Assembly (NCBI RefSeq): GCF_000013605.1
Contig: NC_007908.1
Coordinates: 558,001 to 622,000, forward strand
Reading direction: 5' to 3'
DNA length: 64,000 nt
Source: Rhodoferax ferrireducens T118
GTDB lineage: Bacteria; Pseudomonadota; Gammaproteobacteria; Burkholderiales; Burkholderiaceae_C
The notes under the pieces were generated by a model. The model did not search any database, was not told the DNA's origin, and worked only from the letters and a program-made list of their open reading frames with translations. Shown here piece after piece: positions 54,882 through 64,000 of the stretch. Numbering within the stretch: the stretch's first letter is position 1; every line of letters begins with the position of its first letter. The position numbers were made by a program, and so were the translations under genes.

Positions 54882-57512
54882 TCAAAGCTTGGCCGAAACC
54901 CAGGCCATCACGCTGGCCAAGGCGGCTGGCAGTTTGGCCGGTTCGGTGCCACCGGCCATGGCCATGTCGGGCTTGCCGCCACCTTTACCGCCCACCTGGC
55001 TCGCCACAAAGTTGACCAGTTCACCGGCCTTGACTTTGCCCACGCTGTTCGACGTGACGCCAGCGGCGATTTGCACCTTGTCGCCCTCAACCGCCGCCAG
55101 CACGATCACGGCGCTTTTGAGTTTGTCTTTGAGCTTGTCCATGGTGTCGCGCAGGGTCTTGGTGTCGGCGCCTTCGAGCATGGCCACCAGCACCTTGATA
55201 CCCTTTACATCCACCGCCTGCGTAACCAGTTCGTCGCCCTGGGCGGAGGCCAGTTTGCCCTTGAGGGCGGCGATCTCTTTTTCCAGCGACTTGAGGTGAT
55301 CGAGCACGCCGGCAACACGCTCGTTGATCTCCACCACGGGCGCTTTGAGGGTGCCCGCCACCTGGGTCACGGTGTCTTCCAGATCCTGCAGATAGCTCAG
55401 TGCATTCTGACCGGTGACGGCCTCGATGCGGCGCACGCCGGAGGCCACGCCGCTTTCCGCCACCACCTTGAACAGGCCAATGTCGCCGGTGCGGGCAACA
55501 TGGGTGCCGCCGCACAGTTCGCGGCTGGCGCCGATGTCGAGTACACGCACCGACTCACCGTATTTCTCGCCAAACAGCATCATGGCGCCGGTTTCCTGGG
55601 CCGCATCAATGTCCATCACGCGCGACTGGGTTGCCGCGTTGGACAGGATCTCAGAGTTGACGCGGGCTTCCACCTCGCGAATCTGCTCGTCCGTGACCGG
55701 CGCGTTGTGGGCAAAGTCAAAGCGGGTGCGCTCTGCATTAACCAGCGAGCCCTTTTGCTGCACATGTGCGCCCAGCACCTCGCGCAGCGCCTTGTGCATC
55801 AGGTGGGTGGCGCTGTGGTTGCGCTGGGTGGCGGCGCGCAGGCTGGCGTTGACATGGGCCGTGACCACGTCGCCGATCTTGAGTGCGCCGGATTTCAGCA
55901 CACCATGGTGGCCAAATACATCGGCCTTGATTTTTTGCGTGTCGGCCACGTCAAACATCGCGCCGTCAGAAAAGATCGCGCCCTGGTCGCCGACCTGACC
56001 ACCGCTCTCGCCATAAAACGGCGTGGCGGCCAGCACCACCACCCCGGCCTGACCTGCTTTCAGCTCGCTGACCGGCGTGCTGTCTGCATAGAGTGCTACT
56101 ATTTTTGTAACTTCCGTGAGACGCTCATAGCCGACAAAGTCATTGCCGTCGCCGCTGTACTCCAGTGCGCGGTCCATGCGGAACTTGCCGGCGGCGCGGC
56201 CTTGGGCTTTTTGTTTTTCCATCGCGGCATGAAAGCCGGCCTCATCCACCTCGACACCGCGCTCGCGGCACACGTCGGCGGACAAGTCGAGCGGGAAACC
56301 AAAGGTGTCGTGCAGCTTGAACGCGACATCGCCCGGCAGTACCTTGGCATCGCCTGTCAGCGTCTCATCGAGTATTTGCATGCCGTTGGCCAGCGTTTCA
56401 AAAAAGCGCTCCTCTTCCGCTTGCAGCACCTGCGCAATACGCTCGGCTTGCGTCGCCAGACCCGGATAGGCCTCGCCCATCAGGGTCACCAGGTCCGGCA
56501 CCAGCTTGTAGAAAAACGGCGCCTTCTGGCCCAGCTTGTAGCCGTGCCGGATGGCGCGGCGGATGATGCGGCGCTGCACATAACCCCGCCCTTCGTTGCT
56601 GGGCAGCACGCCGTCGCTGACCAGAAAGGCGGTGGCGCGGATGTGGTCGGCAATCACGCGCAGGCTCTTGTTGCCCAGGTCGGTGCAGCCGGTCTCACGG
56701 GCCGCGGCCTTGATCAGCGCGTCGAAAATATCGATCTCGTAATTGCTGTGCACATGCTGCAGGATGGCGGCCAGGCGCTCCAGCCCCATGCCGGTGTCGA
56801 CACACGGCGCGGGCAGCGGCTTGACCGAGCCGTCCGGCTGCATGTCGTACTGCATGAACACGTGGTTCCAGATTTCGATGTAGCGGTCACCGTCCTGCTC
56901 CGGGCTGCCCGGGGGGCCGCCGGCAATGGCGGGGCCGTGGTCATAAAAAATCTCGCTGCAGGGGCCGCACGGGCCGGTGTCGGCCATCATCCAGAAGTTG
57001 TCGGAGGCGTATTTGGCGCCCTTGTTGTCGCCAATGCGCACCACGCGCTCGGGCGGCAGGCCAATTTCTTGCGTCCAGATGTTGTAAGCCTCGTCGTCGT
57101 CGATATAAACCGTGGCCCAGAGCTTGTCAGCGGGCAGTTTGTACACTTTTGTGAGCAGTTCCCAGCCCCATTTGAGCGAGTCGCGCTTGAAGTAGTCGCC
57201 AAAGCTCCAGTTGCCCAGCATCTCGAAAAAAGTGTGGTGGCGTGCGGTGTAACCGACGTTTTCCAGGTCGTTGTGTTTGCCCCCGGCGCGCAGGCAGGCC
57301 TGCACCGAGGCGGCACGCACATAAGAACGCTTGTCGGTGCCCAGGAACACATCCTTGAACTGCACCATGCCCGAGTTGGTGAACATTAGCGTCGGGTCAT
57401 TGCCGGGCACCAGCGGGCTCGACGGCACCACGGTATGGCCTTTGGAGGCAAAGAAGTCGAGAAAGATCTTGCGGATGTCGGCGACGGAGGCGGGGGCGAC
57501 GGTTGAATTCAT
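54882..57512 (-). CDS. alaS: Alanine-tRNA ligase
   Basis: AlaS charges tRNA-Ala and hydrolyses mischarged Ser and Gly. The protein has 876 residues from the ATG at 57512 ([20 protein letters not shown]); the frame is open 72 bases further without support. The catalytic domain has [20 protein letters not shown] and [20 protein letters not shown]. The editing domain has [20 protein letters not shown] and [13 protein letters not shown] for zinc, and a C-terminal C-Ala domain with a Gly-rich [16 protein letters not shown] half-copy of the palindromic repeat reads EVTKIVA near residue 470. The opposite strand is open for a long stretch, a by-product of base composition. Confidence 0.98.
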   Translation of the reverse strand: MNSTVAPASVADIRKIFLDFFASKGHTVVPSSPLVPGNDPTLMFTNSGMVQFKDVFLGTDKRSYVRAASVQACLRAGGKHNDLENVGYTARHHTFFEMLGNWSFGDYFKRDSLKWGWELLTKVYKLPADKLWATVYIDDDEAYNIWTQEIGLPPERVVRIGDNKGAKYASDNFWMMADTGPCGPCSEIFYDHGPAIAGGPPGSPEQDGDRYIEIWNHVFMQYDMQPDGSVKPLPAPCVDTGMGLERLAAILQHVHSNYEIDIFDALIKAAARETGCTDLGNKSLRVIADHIRATAFLVSDGVLPSNEGRGYVQRRIIRRAIRHGYKLGQKAPFFYKLVPDLVTLMGEAYPGLATQAERIAQVLQAEEERFFETLANGMQILDETLTGDAKVLPGDVAFKLHDTFGFPLDLSADVCRERGVEVDEAGFHAAMEKQKAQGRAAGKFRMDRALEYSGDGNDFVGYERLTEVTKIVALYADSTPVSELKAGQAGVVVLAATPFYGESGGQVGDQGAIFSDGAMFDVADTQKIKADVFGHHGVLKSGALKIGDVVTAHVNASLRAATQRNHSATHLMHKALREVLGAHVQQKGSLVNAERTRFDFAHNAPVTDEQIREVEARVNSEILSNAATQSRVMDIDAAQETGAMMLFGEKYGESVRVLDIGASRELCGGTHVARTGDIGLFKVVAESGVASGVRRIEAVTGQNALSYLQDLEDTVTQVAGTLKAPVVEINERVAGVLDHLKSLEKEIAALKGKLASAQGDELVTQAVDVKGIKVLVAMLEGADTKTLRDTMDKLKDKLKSAVIVLAAVEGDKVQIAAGVTSNSVGKVKAGELVNFVASQVGGKGGGKPDMAMAGGTEPAKLPAALASVMAWVSAKL
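56095..56118 (+). repeat. Relic of the dispersed palindromic element (inside alaS)
   Basis: GCTAC at 56095-56099, 7-base loop, GTAAC at 56107-56111 (one change from GTAGC), followed by CTTCCG as in copy 1. The GACGGGGG box is missing. Its codon phase in alaS matches copies 1 and 3. Confidence 0.55.
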
Positions 57513-57613
57513 GGCGTTTGGGCAATGGTTGACGGGTTTTTGGGGTGAAGCGCTAAGGATCCCTAACGCAGGGCGGTGGCGCAACGCCCACCAAAGCGGT
57601 CAATTTTAAAGCA

Positions 57614-59008
57614 TCAGAGCGCCCGGCACTGCTGTTCCAGGAAGGTGAACAGAGCCGGTTCATCGCAAAAAATAACATTGAAGCGCAGCCATGGACTGGG
57701 CTGTAAATCAGGGCTGAACAAATGCCCCGGCCCGAGCAAAATGTCCTGCTCGGTGGCTTTGTAGGCCAGCTCTGCCGAATCCGCAATGGCCGGGTGTTTG
57801 GCCCACAGGAAAATGCCGGCCTTGGGTTCGCAAAATATTTCAAAGCCGATTTTCAGCAAACGCGATGCCGCGCCCTCGTGCGCTTTTGCCAGGCGCTCGC
57901 GCAGGTTCTTGACGTGCTTGCGCCAGCGCCCATCCATCAAGGCGCCATACGCCAGACGCTCACTGAACTCCGAAGACGTCAAGCCTGAGATCATCTTGAG
58001 CTGGGCCAGGTCTTCCAGCAGATCCGGATTGGCCGCCAGGTAGCCGACCCGGATATTGGGCGAAATCGTTTTGGAAAAACTGCTGATGTAAATCACCCGG
58101 TTGAGCTGGTCCAGGCTGGCCAGCGAGGGCCGGGGCTCCGGGTCGAGGTCGGCGTAAATGTCGTTCTCCACCACCAGAAAATCGTATTTGTCGGCCAGCT
58201 GCATGACGCGGTGCAGATGCGCCAACTGGGCGACCGACCCGGTTGGGCTCTGCAGCCGGGGCTGGGTAAAAAACAGCTTGGGCTGGTGTTTGATGACCAG
58301 ACGTTCCAGCGTCACCAGGTCGTAGCCAACTGGCGTGCGCGGCACGCCGATCAGGCGTGCGCCCAAAAAGCGCAAGGAAAACAGCAGATTGGGGTAACCC
58401 GGCTCGTCCACCAGCACCGCGTCTCCCGGGCGCACCAGGCGCCGGGCCACGAGGTCCATGGCCTGGCTCGATCCTTGGGTGAGCAGCACCTGCTCCGAAC
58501 TCACGGCAATTTCCTGCTCGGCCAGCAGGTCGCGCACCAGTTGGCGCAGCGGTGGGTAGCCCTTGGGCTCACCATAGCCACCCAAGTCCACGTCGTCGGT
58601 GGCCAAACTGCGCAGGCTGCGGCGCACACCGTCCTGAAACAGCCAGTCACCGGGCAACCAGCCGCAGCCTGGCTTGATGCGCAGTGCCCGGTTTTCAAAA
58701 ATGCGGCGCAGGTACCACATGGAGTCGAAGTTGAAATTCGGACCGTGTCCGGGCACCTCGATGTTCGACACCGGACGCTGTCTGACAAAAAAACCGGAAT
58801 GGGGGCGCGACGTGAAGTAGCCCTGGGCTACCAGCCGGTCGTAGGCATCGACCACGGTAAACACGCTGACCCCGTGCGCGTGGGCAAACTGCCTGATCGA
58901 CGGCGCCTTGGAGCCTGGGCGCAGCGAGCCGTCCTGGATGGCGAGCCGGAACCCGTCCACGATTTGCAGGACCAGGGGCGTCGCACTCTGCGGATTAAGG
59001 GAAAACAT
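57614..59008 (-). CDS. MocR-type regulator (GntR helix-turn-helix with aminotransferase domain)
   Basis: This is a 464-residue PLP-dependent transcription regulator. It has an N-terminal GntR winged helix (about 20-75, LRPGSKAPSIRQFAHAHGVS, then VFTVVDAYDRLVAQGYFTSR) and a C-terminal class I aminotransferase-like domain with PLP Lys in ISSFSKTISPNIRVGY and VDEPGYPNLLFSLRFLGARL. It is divergent from gabT, as GabR and PdxR-like regulators often are from the genes they control. The ligand is probably an amine or amino acid. It converges on nothing and follows alaS by 101 bases. Confidence 0.9.
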   Translation of the reverse strand: MFSLNPQSATPLVLQIVDGFRLAIQDGSLRPGSKAPSIRQFAHAHGVSVFTVVDAYDRLVAQGYFTSRPHSGFFVRQRPVSNIEVPGHGPNFNFDSMWYLRRIFENRALRIKPGCGWLPGDWLFQDGVRRSLRSLATDDVDLGGYGEPKGYPPLRQLVRDLLAEQEIAVSSEQVLLTQGSSQAMDLVARRLVRPGDAVLVDEPGYPNLLFSLRFLGARLIGVPRTPVGYDLVTLERLVIKHQPKLFFTQPRLQSPTGSVAQLAHLHRVMQLADKYDFLVVENDIYADLDPEPRPSLASLDQLNRVIYISSFSKTISPNIRVGYLAANPDLLEDLAQLKMISGLTSSEFSERLAYGALMDGRWRKHVKNLRERLAKAHEGAASRLLKIGFEIFCEPKAGIFLWAKHPAIADSAELAYKATEQDILLGPGHLFSPDLQPSPWLRFNVIFCDEPALFTFLEQQCRAL

Positions 59009-59151
59009 GGTGATACCTAGGGTTTGTATGTAGCGGTGCTGCTGGCTGCACAGTGCATCGAAAAATATCGCAATCTGTATATGGTAGTCGTGAAGGGCCG
59101 GCTCTATATTCGCCTCACTTCATCAACCACCCCAACCTTATTTGGACTGAT

Positions 59152-60450
59152 ATGCAACGCGAATCAAACCTGAAAAATGCAAGCTTGATGGCCCGTCGTC
59201 GGGCTGCCGTTCCACGCGGTGTTGGCCAAAGCCACGAGGTGTTTATCGCCCGCGGTGAAAACGCCGAAATCTGGGATGTGGAAGGTAAACGCTATATTGA
59301 CTTTGCCGGCGGCATTGCCGTTCTCAATACCGGGCACTGCAACCCGACGGTGATCGCCGCCGTCAAGGCCCAGTTGGACCTGTACACCCACACCTGCTTC
59401 CAGGTTCTGGCCTATGAGCCCTATGTCGAGCTGGCCGAGCGCATCAACGCCCTGGCCCCCGGTGATTTCGCCAAGAAAACGATGTTCTTGAGTACCGGCG
59501 CGGAAGCGGTTGAAAACGCCATCAAGATTGCCCGCGCCTACACCAAGCGCACGGCCATCATCGCGTTTACCAGTGGCTACCACGGCCGCACGCTGCTGAC
59601 GCTGGGCTTGACCGGCAAGGTGGCGCCGTACAAGACCGGCTTTGGCCCGTTTCCGGCAGAAATTTTTCATGCCCAGTTTCCCAACGCGCTGCACGGCGTG
59701 AGCGTCGATGAATCGATCGCGTCGATTGAATCGATCTTCAAGAACGATGTCGAAGCCAGCCGTGTCGCGGCCATCATTGTGGAGCCGGTGCAGGGCGAAG
59801 GCGGCTTCAACGTGGCGCCGCCAGAGTTCCTGCAGCGCCTGCGCGCGCTGTGCGATCAGCATGGCATTTTGTTGATTGCCGACGAGATTCAAACCGGCGC
59901 TGGCCGCACCGGCACCTGGTTTGCCGTCGAGCAAAGCGACGTTGCGCCTGACATGATCACGCTGGCCAAGTCCATGGCCGGTGGTTTTCCGATCTCGGCC
60001 GTCGTGGGCCGCGCTGACGTGATGGACGCGCCCGCGCCCGGCGGGCTGGGTGGCACGTATGCGGGAAGTCCCTTGTCGTGCGCCGCCGCGCTGGCGGTAT
60101 TGGAGGTGTTCAAGCAGGAAAACCTGCTGGACCGCAGCCGCCAACTGGGCCTTCGCCTGACCACCAGCCTGAAAAAAATGGCCGCCAGCCACCGCTGCAT
60201 CGCCGATGTGCGGGGCCTGGGTGCGATGGTGGCGATTGAGTTGTGCAAGGGGGGTGACATCCATCAGCCCGATGCCGACATGGCCAAACGGCTGGCAGCC
60301 GAGGCCACCCAGCGCGGGCTGATCCTGTTGACCTGCGGCACATATGGCAATGTCGTTCGTATTCTGGTGCCTCTGACGGCCAGTGATGCCATCGTCGATG
60401 AAGGCCTGGCCATCATCGACGCTTGCCTGACCGCCATTCAAGCAGTCTAA
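59152..60450 (+). CDS. gabT: 4-aminobutyrate aminotransferase
   Basis: GabT transfers the amino group of 4-aminobutyrate (or 5-aminovalerate) to 2-oxoglutarate, giving succinate semialdehyde. The protein has 432 residues from the ATG at 59152; the frame is open 99 bases upstream without support. RRRAAVPRGVGQSHEVFIAR, then YIDFAGGIAVLNTGHCNPTV, match GabT closely. The PLP site is in LIADEIQTGAGRTGTW and LAKSMAGGFPISAVVGRADV. It is divergent from the MocR regulator across 143 bases with no operator I can name. Confidence 0.94.
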   Translation: MQRESNLKNASLMARRRAAVPRGVGQSHEVFIARGENAEIWDVEGKRYIDFAGGIAVLNTGHCNPTVIAAVKAQLDLYTHTCFQVLAYEPYVELAERINALAPGDFAKKTMFLSTGAEAVENAIKIARAYTKRTAIIAFTSGYHGRTLLTLGLTGKVAPYKTGFGPFPAEIFHAQFPNALHGVSVDESIASIESIFKNDVEASRVAAIIVEPVQGEGGFNVAPPEFLQRLRALCDQHGILLIADEIQTGAGRTGTWFAVEQSDVAPDMITLAKSMAGGFPISAVVGRADVMDAPAPGGLGGTYAGSPLSCAAALAVLEVFKQENLLDRSRQLGLRLTTSLKKMAASHRCIADVRGLGAMVAIELCKGGDIHQPDADMAKRLAAEATQRGLILLTCGTYGNVVRILVPLTASDAIVDEGLAIIDACLTAIQAV

Positions 60451-60555
60451 TCAACATCCAAGTCGTCCATCGGGCATGCATGTTGCTTAATTGACTACAG
60501 CCGCATACCCTTTATTTTGTTCGCCCCTTGAAACGCTGAAAGGCCGCTACATAAC

Positions 60556-61638
60556 ATGTCGTCCCAAGAACTCGTGAAATTTGCCGGCGTTGAAAAAACG
60601 TATGACGGCAAGACCCTGGTGGTGCGCGATCTCAACCTTGACATCCGGGCTGGCGAGTTTCTCTCACTGCTGGGTCCCTCGGGCTCCGGCAAAACCACCA
60701 CCCTGATGATGCTGGCCGGCTTTGAGTCGCCAACGGCGGGCGAGATTTTTTTGAACGGCAAACCCATCACCCGCACGCCACCGCACAAACGCAACTTTGG
60801 CATGGTGTTTCAGAACTACGCACTGTTTCCGCACATGACCATTGCCGACAACGTGGCCTACCCCTTGACGGTGCGAAACTTTAGCAAGGCCGAGCGCGAA
60901 GCCAAAGTGCTGCGTGCCTTGGGCATGGTGCAAATGGACAACTTGAGCGCCCGCTATCCGGGGCAACTCTCGGGCGGTCAGCAGCAGCGCGTGGCGCTGG
61001 CGCGTGCGCTGGTGTTTGATCCCCAGCTGGTGCTGATGGATGAGCCGCTGGGTGCGCTGGACAAGCAGTTGCGCGAGCACATGCAGCTCGAGCTCAAGGC
61101 ACTGCACCGTCAGCTCGGCCTGACCTTTGTCTATGTCACGCATGACCAGTCCGAAGCCCTGACCATGTCGGACCGGGTGGCTGTTTTCAGCGATGGCATC
61201 ATTCAGCAAATCGACATCGTGACCGGCCTGTACGAAACCCCGGCCAATCATTTTGTGGCTGGCTTTGTCGGGGACAACACGGTTTTTGATGGCACCGTTG
61301 CGGCGACACGGGATGGTCAGTGCGACCTGCGGCTGGCCAGCGGCACGGTGCTGAGCGGCCTCAATGTCAACGCCGCCGCTACCAGCAGCCGGGTGCATGC
61401 CTGTATCCGGCCGGAACGTATTGAGGTGCATCCGGCTGGCGCCTCACCGGGCGTCAACAGCCTGGAGGCGAAAGTCGGCGACGTCATTTATTTTGGCGAT
61501 CACCTGCGGCTGCGCTGCGCGCTCCCCGGCCAAGTCGATGCCACTGTCAAGATTGCGCTTTCCAGCCCGACCGTCCCGCAATCCGGGCAAACCGTTTGGC
61601 TGCGTTTGCCCCCCGAGCATTTGCGGGTCTATCTTTGA
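60556..61638 (+). CDS. Polyamine-type ABC transporter ATPase (PotA/PotG-like)
   Basis: This is a 360-residue import ATPase. Walker A is [14 protein letters not shown], the Q-loop FGMVFQNYALFPHMTI, the ABC signature [16 protein letters not shown] and Walker B LVLMDEPLGALDKQLREHMQ, and a C-terminal TOBE domain (about 270-358, HACIRPERIEVHPAG) closes it. It lies 105 bases after gabT. With the binding protein and permeases downstream it makes a spermidine/putrescine-type importer; the real substrate could also be 4-aminobutyrate. Confidence 0.92.
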   Translation: MSSQELVKFAGVEKTYDGKTLVVRDLNLDIRAGEFLSLLGPSGSGKTTTLMMLAGFESPTAGEIFLNGKPITRTPPHKRNFGMVFQNYALFPHMTIADNVAYPLTVRNFSKAEREAKVLRALGMVQMDNLSARYPGQLSGGQQQRVALARALVFDPQLVLMDEPLGALDKQLREHMQLELKALHRQLGLTFVYVTHDQSEALTMSDRVAVFSDGIIQQIDIVTGLYETPANHFVAGFVGDNTVFDGTVAATRDGQCDLRLASGTVLSGLNVNAAATSSRVHACIRPERIEVHPAGASPGVNSLEAKVGDVIYFGDHLRLRCALPGQVDATVKIALSSPTVPQSGQTVWLRLPPEHLRVYL

Positions 61639-61696
61639 TCCGCTTGCAAACCCTGACCTTTTGCCTTATTACCCAACCCAAAGAGGAGACTCAACC

Positions 61697-62728
61697 ATGA
61701 AACTCAAACCCATCGTGGCCGCTTGTGCGCTGCTGGCCTGTGCGGCCAGCTTCGCGCAGACCCAGATTACCGTCGTCAATTTCGGCGGAGCCAATGGCAA
61801 TGCCCAGAAGAAGGCTTACTTTGAGCCTTATGAGAAAGCCACCGGCAACAAGATTGTTGGCGTGGAGTACAACGGTGAGCAGGCCAAAATCAAGGCCATG
61901 GTCGAGGCCAAGCAAGTGAATTGGGATGTGGTGGAGGTCGAGTCTCCCGACGTGACACGTGGTTGCGACGAAGGCCTGTTTGAAAAGCTCGACTACAGCA
62001 AGATTGGCAACAAGGCTGACTTCACCCCGGCCGCGATTCATGAGTGCGGCATTGGCACTTTTGTCTGGTCCACCGTTATGGCCTATAACGCCGACAAGCT
62101 CAAGACCGCACCCACCACCTGGGCTGACTTCTGGGACGTCAAGAAATTCCCGGGCAAGCGCGCCATGCGCAAGGGCGCCCGCTACAACCTTGAGTTTGCC
62201 CTGATGGCTGACGGTGTGGCGGTGCAAGACGTGTACAAGGTGCTGGCGACCAAGGACGGCGCCGAGCGCGCCTTCAAGAAACTGACCGAACTCAAGCCCA
62301 ACATTCAGTGGTGGGAAGCCGGTGCCCAGCCGCCGCAATTTCTGGTGGCGGGTGATGTCGTCATGACCACCGCTTACAACGGCCGCATTGACGCCGCCCA
62401 GCGCGAAGGCAAGAACCTGCAGATCACCTGGACCGGTGGCATCTATGACCTGGACTATTGGGTGATGCCCAAAGGGGCGTCCAACCGAGAGGCGACCCTG
62501 AAATTCATCGCCATGGCCAGCAGTTCGAAAGAGCAGGCGGAATACGCCAAGCTGATCTCCTACGGGCCGACCAACGTCAAGGCGCTGACCATGCTCGACG
62601 CCAAGGTACTGGGCAAGTTGCCCACGGCACCGGCCAATGCCAAGACAGCGTTGCAATTCAACGTCGGTTTCTGGGCTGACCAGGGTGAGGCGCTTGAGAA
62701 GCGCTTTGCCGCCTGGGCCGCGCAGTAA
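61697..62728 (+). CDS. Polyamine-type ABC transporter substrate-binding protein
   Basis: This is a 343-residue periplasmic binding protein with signal peptide MKLKPIVAACALLACAASFA, cut before QTQITVVN, and a GAGGAGA ribosome site. The fold is of the PotD/PotF kind, with ITVVNFGGANGNAQKKAYFE, WDVVEVESPDVTRGCDEGLF and TTAYNGRIDAAQREGKNLQI. The frame is open upstream into the ATPase gene without support. The spacing to neighbours (58 and 21 bases) shows one operon. Confidence 0.92.
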   Translation: MKLKPIVAACALLACAASFAQTQITVVNFGGANGNAQKKAYFEPYEKATGNKIVGVEYNGEQAKIKAMVEAKQVNWDVVEVESPDVTRGCDEGLFEKLDYSKIGNKADFTPAAIHECGIGTFVWSTVMAYNADKLKTAPTTWADFWDVKKFPGKRAMRKGARYNLEFALMADGVAVQDVYKVLATKDGAERAFKKLTELKPNIQWWEAGAQPPQFLVAGDVVMTTAYNGRIDAAQREGKNLQITWTGGIYDLDYWVMPKGASNREATLKFIAMASSSKEQAEYAKLISYGPTNVKALTMLDAKVLGKLPTAPANAKTALQFNVGFWADQGEALEKRFAAWAAQ

Positions 62729-62749
62729 GCCACTGACAGCGAGATCGCC

Positions 62750-63991
62750 ATGGCCCAATCGATGACCCTGGACCCCGGCAAACTGGTAGGCCAGTTGCGC
62801 CGGGCCGAGCGCCGCAAGCGCGCTTTTGCGATCTCGCTGACGCTGCCGCTGCTGCTATTTCTGCTGTTCACCTTCTTGGTGCCAATCGGCGCCTTGTTGG
62901 TGCGCGCGGTGGAAAACCCCGAAGTCGCCAATACCTTGGGCCACACGGCCAAGGCCTTGTCAAGCTGGAGCCGCACCGCAGCCCCGCCCGCTGTTGCCTA
63001 CGCGGCCTTGATCGAAGACTTGTCGGCCATCAAGGAGCAATCTGACGCCGGTGCGCTGGCGCGTCGGCTCAACAGCGAAGTCAGCGGCGCCCGCTCCCTG
63101 ATCATGAGCACCTACCGGGCGCTGCCGCTGGCGCCGGGCATGACGCCCGAGCAGGTGCGCACCCAGCTGCTGGCGCTCGATGCGCGCTGGGGCGAGCTCA
63201 GTTATTGGCAGGCGATTGCCAAAAATGCGTCGCGCTGGACGCCTGATTATTTGTTGACCTCGCTGGACCTGAAGCGTGATGTGCAGGGCCACATCACGCA
63301 GGTGGATGCCGACTCCGCTGCGTTTGCCAACATCCTGGTTCGCACCTTCAAGATCAGCGCCATCGTCACCTTGTTTTGCCTGCTGCTGGGGTACCCGCTG
63401 GCCTACTGGCTGTCGATCCTGTCGACACGCAAAGCCAATATGCTGATGATTCTGGTGCTGGTGCCGTTCTGGACCTCGATTCTGGTGCGGGTGGCCGCCT
63501 GGATCGTGCTGCTGCAATCCAATGGGCTGGTGAACCGCTCGCTGATGGGCTTGGGGTTGACCGATGCGCCCTTGCCGCTGCTGTTCAATCGCCTGGGCGT
63601 GATCATCGCCATGGTGCACATCCTGCTGCCGTTCATGATCTTGCCGCTCTACAGTGTGATGAAGTCGGTGCCACCGACTTACCTGCGGGCGGCAGTGTCG
63701 CTGGGCAGCCATCCGCTGGCGGCGTTCTTTCGGGTTTATGTGCCGCAAACCTGGCCCGGTGTGGGGGCCGGTGGTTTGCTGGTGTTTATCCTCAGCATTG
63801 GCTATTACGTGACGCCCGCACTGCTGGGCGGCGCGGGTGACCAGATGCTGAGTTACTACATTGCCCAGTACACCAATGTCAACGTCAACTGGGGCATGGC
63901 GTGTGCGCTGGGGGCCGTGTTGCTCACGGCCACGCTGGTGCTGTATGCCCTGTACCGCCGTGTCGTCAAGTCCGAACTCAGTCTGGGGTAA
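62750..63991 (+). CDS. Polyamine-type ABC transporter permease (PotB-like), long form
   Basis: This is a 413-residue inner-membrane permease. Membrane segment 1 is at about 27-50 (ISLTLPLLLFLLFTFLVPIG). It is followed by a periplasmic insert of roughly 140 residues, and the usual five segments begin near 200. The ATPase-contact loop is YLRAAVSLGSHPLAAFFRVY. Plain PotB is about 285 residues, so the insert explains the extra length. The stop is at 63989-63991; another permease should follow. Confidence 0.9.
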   Translation: MAQSMTLDPGKLVGQLRRAERRKRAFAISLTLPLLLFLLFTFLVPIGALLVRAVENPEVANTLGHTAKALSSWSRTAAPPAVAYAALIEDLSAIKEQSDAGALARRLNSEVSGARSLIMSTYRALPLAPGMTPEQVRTQLLALDARWGELSYWQAIAKNASRWTPDYLLTSLDLKRDVQGHITQVDADSAAFANILVRTFKISAIVTLFCLLLGYPLAYWLSILSTRKANMLMILVLVPFWTSILVRVAAWIVLLQSNGLVNRSLMGLGLTDAPLPLLFNRLGVIIAMVHILLPFMILPLYSVMKSVPPTYLRAAVSLGSHPLAAFFRVYVPQTWPGVGAGGLLVFILSIGYYVTPALLGGAGDQMLSYYIAQYTNVNVNWGMACALGAVLLTATLVLYALYRRVVKSELSLG

Positions 63992-63996
63992 GCCTG

Positions 63997-64000
63997 ATGC
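63997..64000 (+). CDS. Start of the next gene, probably second permease (cut off)
   Basis: An ATG at 63997 follows the permease stop by five bases at the right edge. In this type of operon the next gene is a PotC-like permease. Only four bases are visible, so this is inference from context. Confidence 0.3.

Noticed and set aside
55071..57389. Very long open frame (772 codons) on the plus strand opposite alaS
   Set aside because: It mirrors the alaS reading frame, has a His/Arg/Gly-rich composition typical of antisense frames in GC-rich DNA, and alaS is certain.
59009..59151. Direct repeats for MocR binding between the regulator and gabT (TGTATGTAG and TGTATATGGTAG)
   Set aside because: The match is short and imperfect and no known site for this regulator is available to compare.
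1..64000. tRNA, rRNA, CRISPR arrays, insertion sequences, prophage or integration sites
   Set aside because: None was recognised; all sizeable stretches are explained by the listed genes, and base composition shows no obvious foreign island.

Overview
The window is a GC-rich, gene-dense stretch of a betaproteobacterial chromosome, most likely from the Comamonadaceae and probably close to Rhodoferax or Polaromonas. That placement is inferred from the style of the proteins and the operon layouts; there is no rRNA marker to confirm it. I see no tRNA, rRNA, CRISPR array, insertion sequence or prophage. Almost everything is housekeeping or lifestyle machinery in long operons.

Layout. (1) 88-11048: a type II secretion system, with gspC divergent from gspG-H-I-J-K-L-M-N-D-E-F. 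(2) 11083-13552: an acyl-CoA ligase and an unknown protein. (3) 13621-15778: a Tat-exported small subunit plus a GMC oxidoreductase. (4) 15900-27171: flagellar basal body and export genes, fliE divergent from fliF-G-H-I-J-K-L-M-N-O-P-Q-R. (5) 27217-28960: a receiver-histidine kinase and a NarL-type regulator on the minus strand. (6) 29182-35579: a chemotaxis operon (CheZ-like protein, cheY, cheA, cheW, cheR, cheD, cheB). (7) 35580-40682: a second GMC oxidoreductase, ohrR and ohr behind a double OhrR operator, a DUF2855 protein and an SrkA-like kinase. (8) 40582-47278: the phosphate regulon pstS-C-A-B-phoU-phoB-phoR on the minus strand, behind a Pho box. (9) 47575-52453: ethanolamine use (eutR-like regulator, permease, eutB, eutC). 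(10) 52582-54821: a transglutaminase-like (Tgl-family) protein overlapping an acyltransferase. (11) 54882-57512: alaS. (12) 57614-63991: a MocR-type regulator divergent from gabT and a polyamine-type ABC transporter that runs off the right edge.

How the parts work together. The flagellar and chemotaxis genes form one motility block, with a two-component pair inserted between them. The pst-pho genes sense and import phosphate. The eut genes import ethanolamine and cleave it to acetaldehyde and ammonia without visible microcompartment genes. gabT with the ABC transporter points to polyamine or 4-aminobutyrate catabolism.

Most unusual signal. A short dispersed palindromic element occurs in seven clear copies and one relic. 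Each clear copy has a 17-nt hairpin (GCTAY-N7-RTAGC or one change from it), then exactly 15 nt, then a (G/C)ACGGGGG box usually followed by CTA-NN-GCC-like sequence. Three copies are intergenic. Four lie inside genes (gspL, gspD, a GMC oxidoreductase, srkA), with a half-copy in alaS, and always in a consistent codon phase, so that they add amino acids without stopping translation. In gspD the element encodes the hydrophobic core of the signal peptide. This behaviour resembles the protein-inserted palindromic elements known from Rickettsia.
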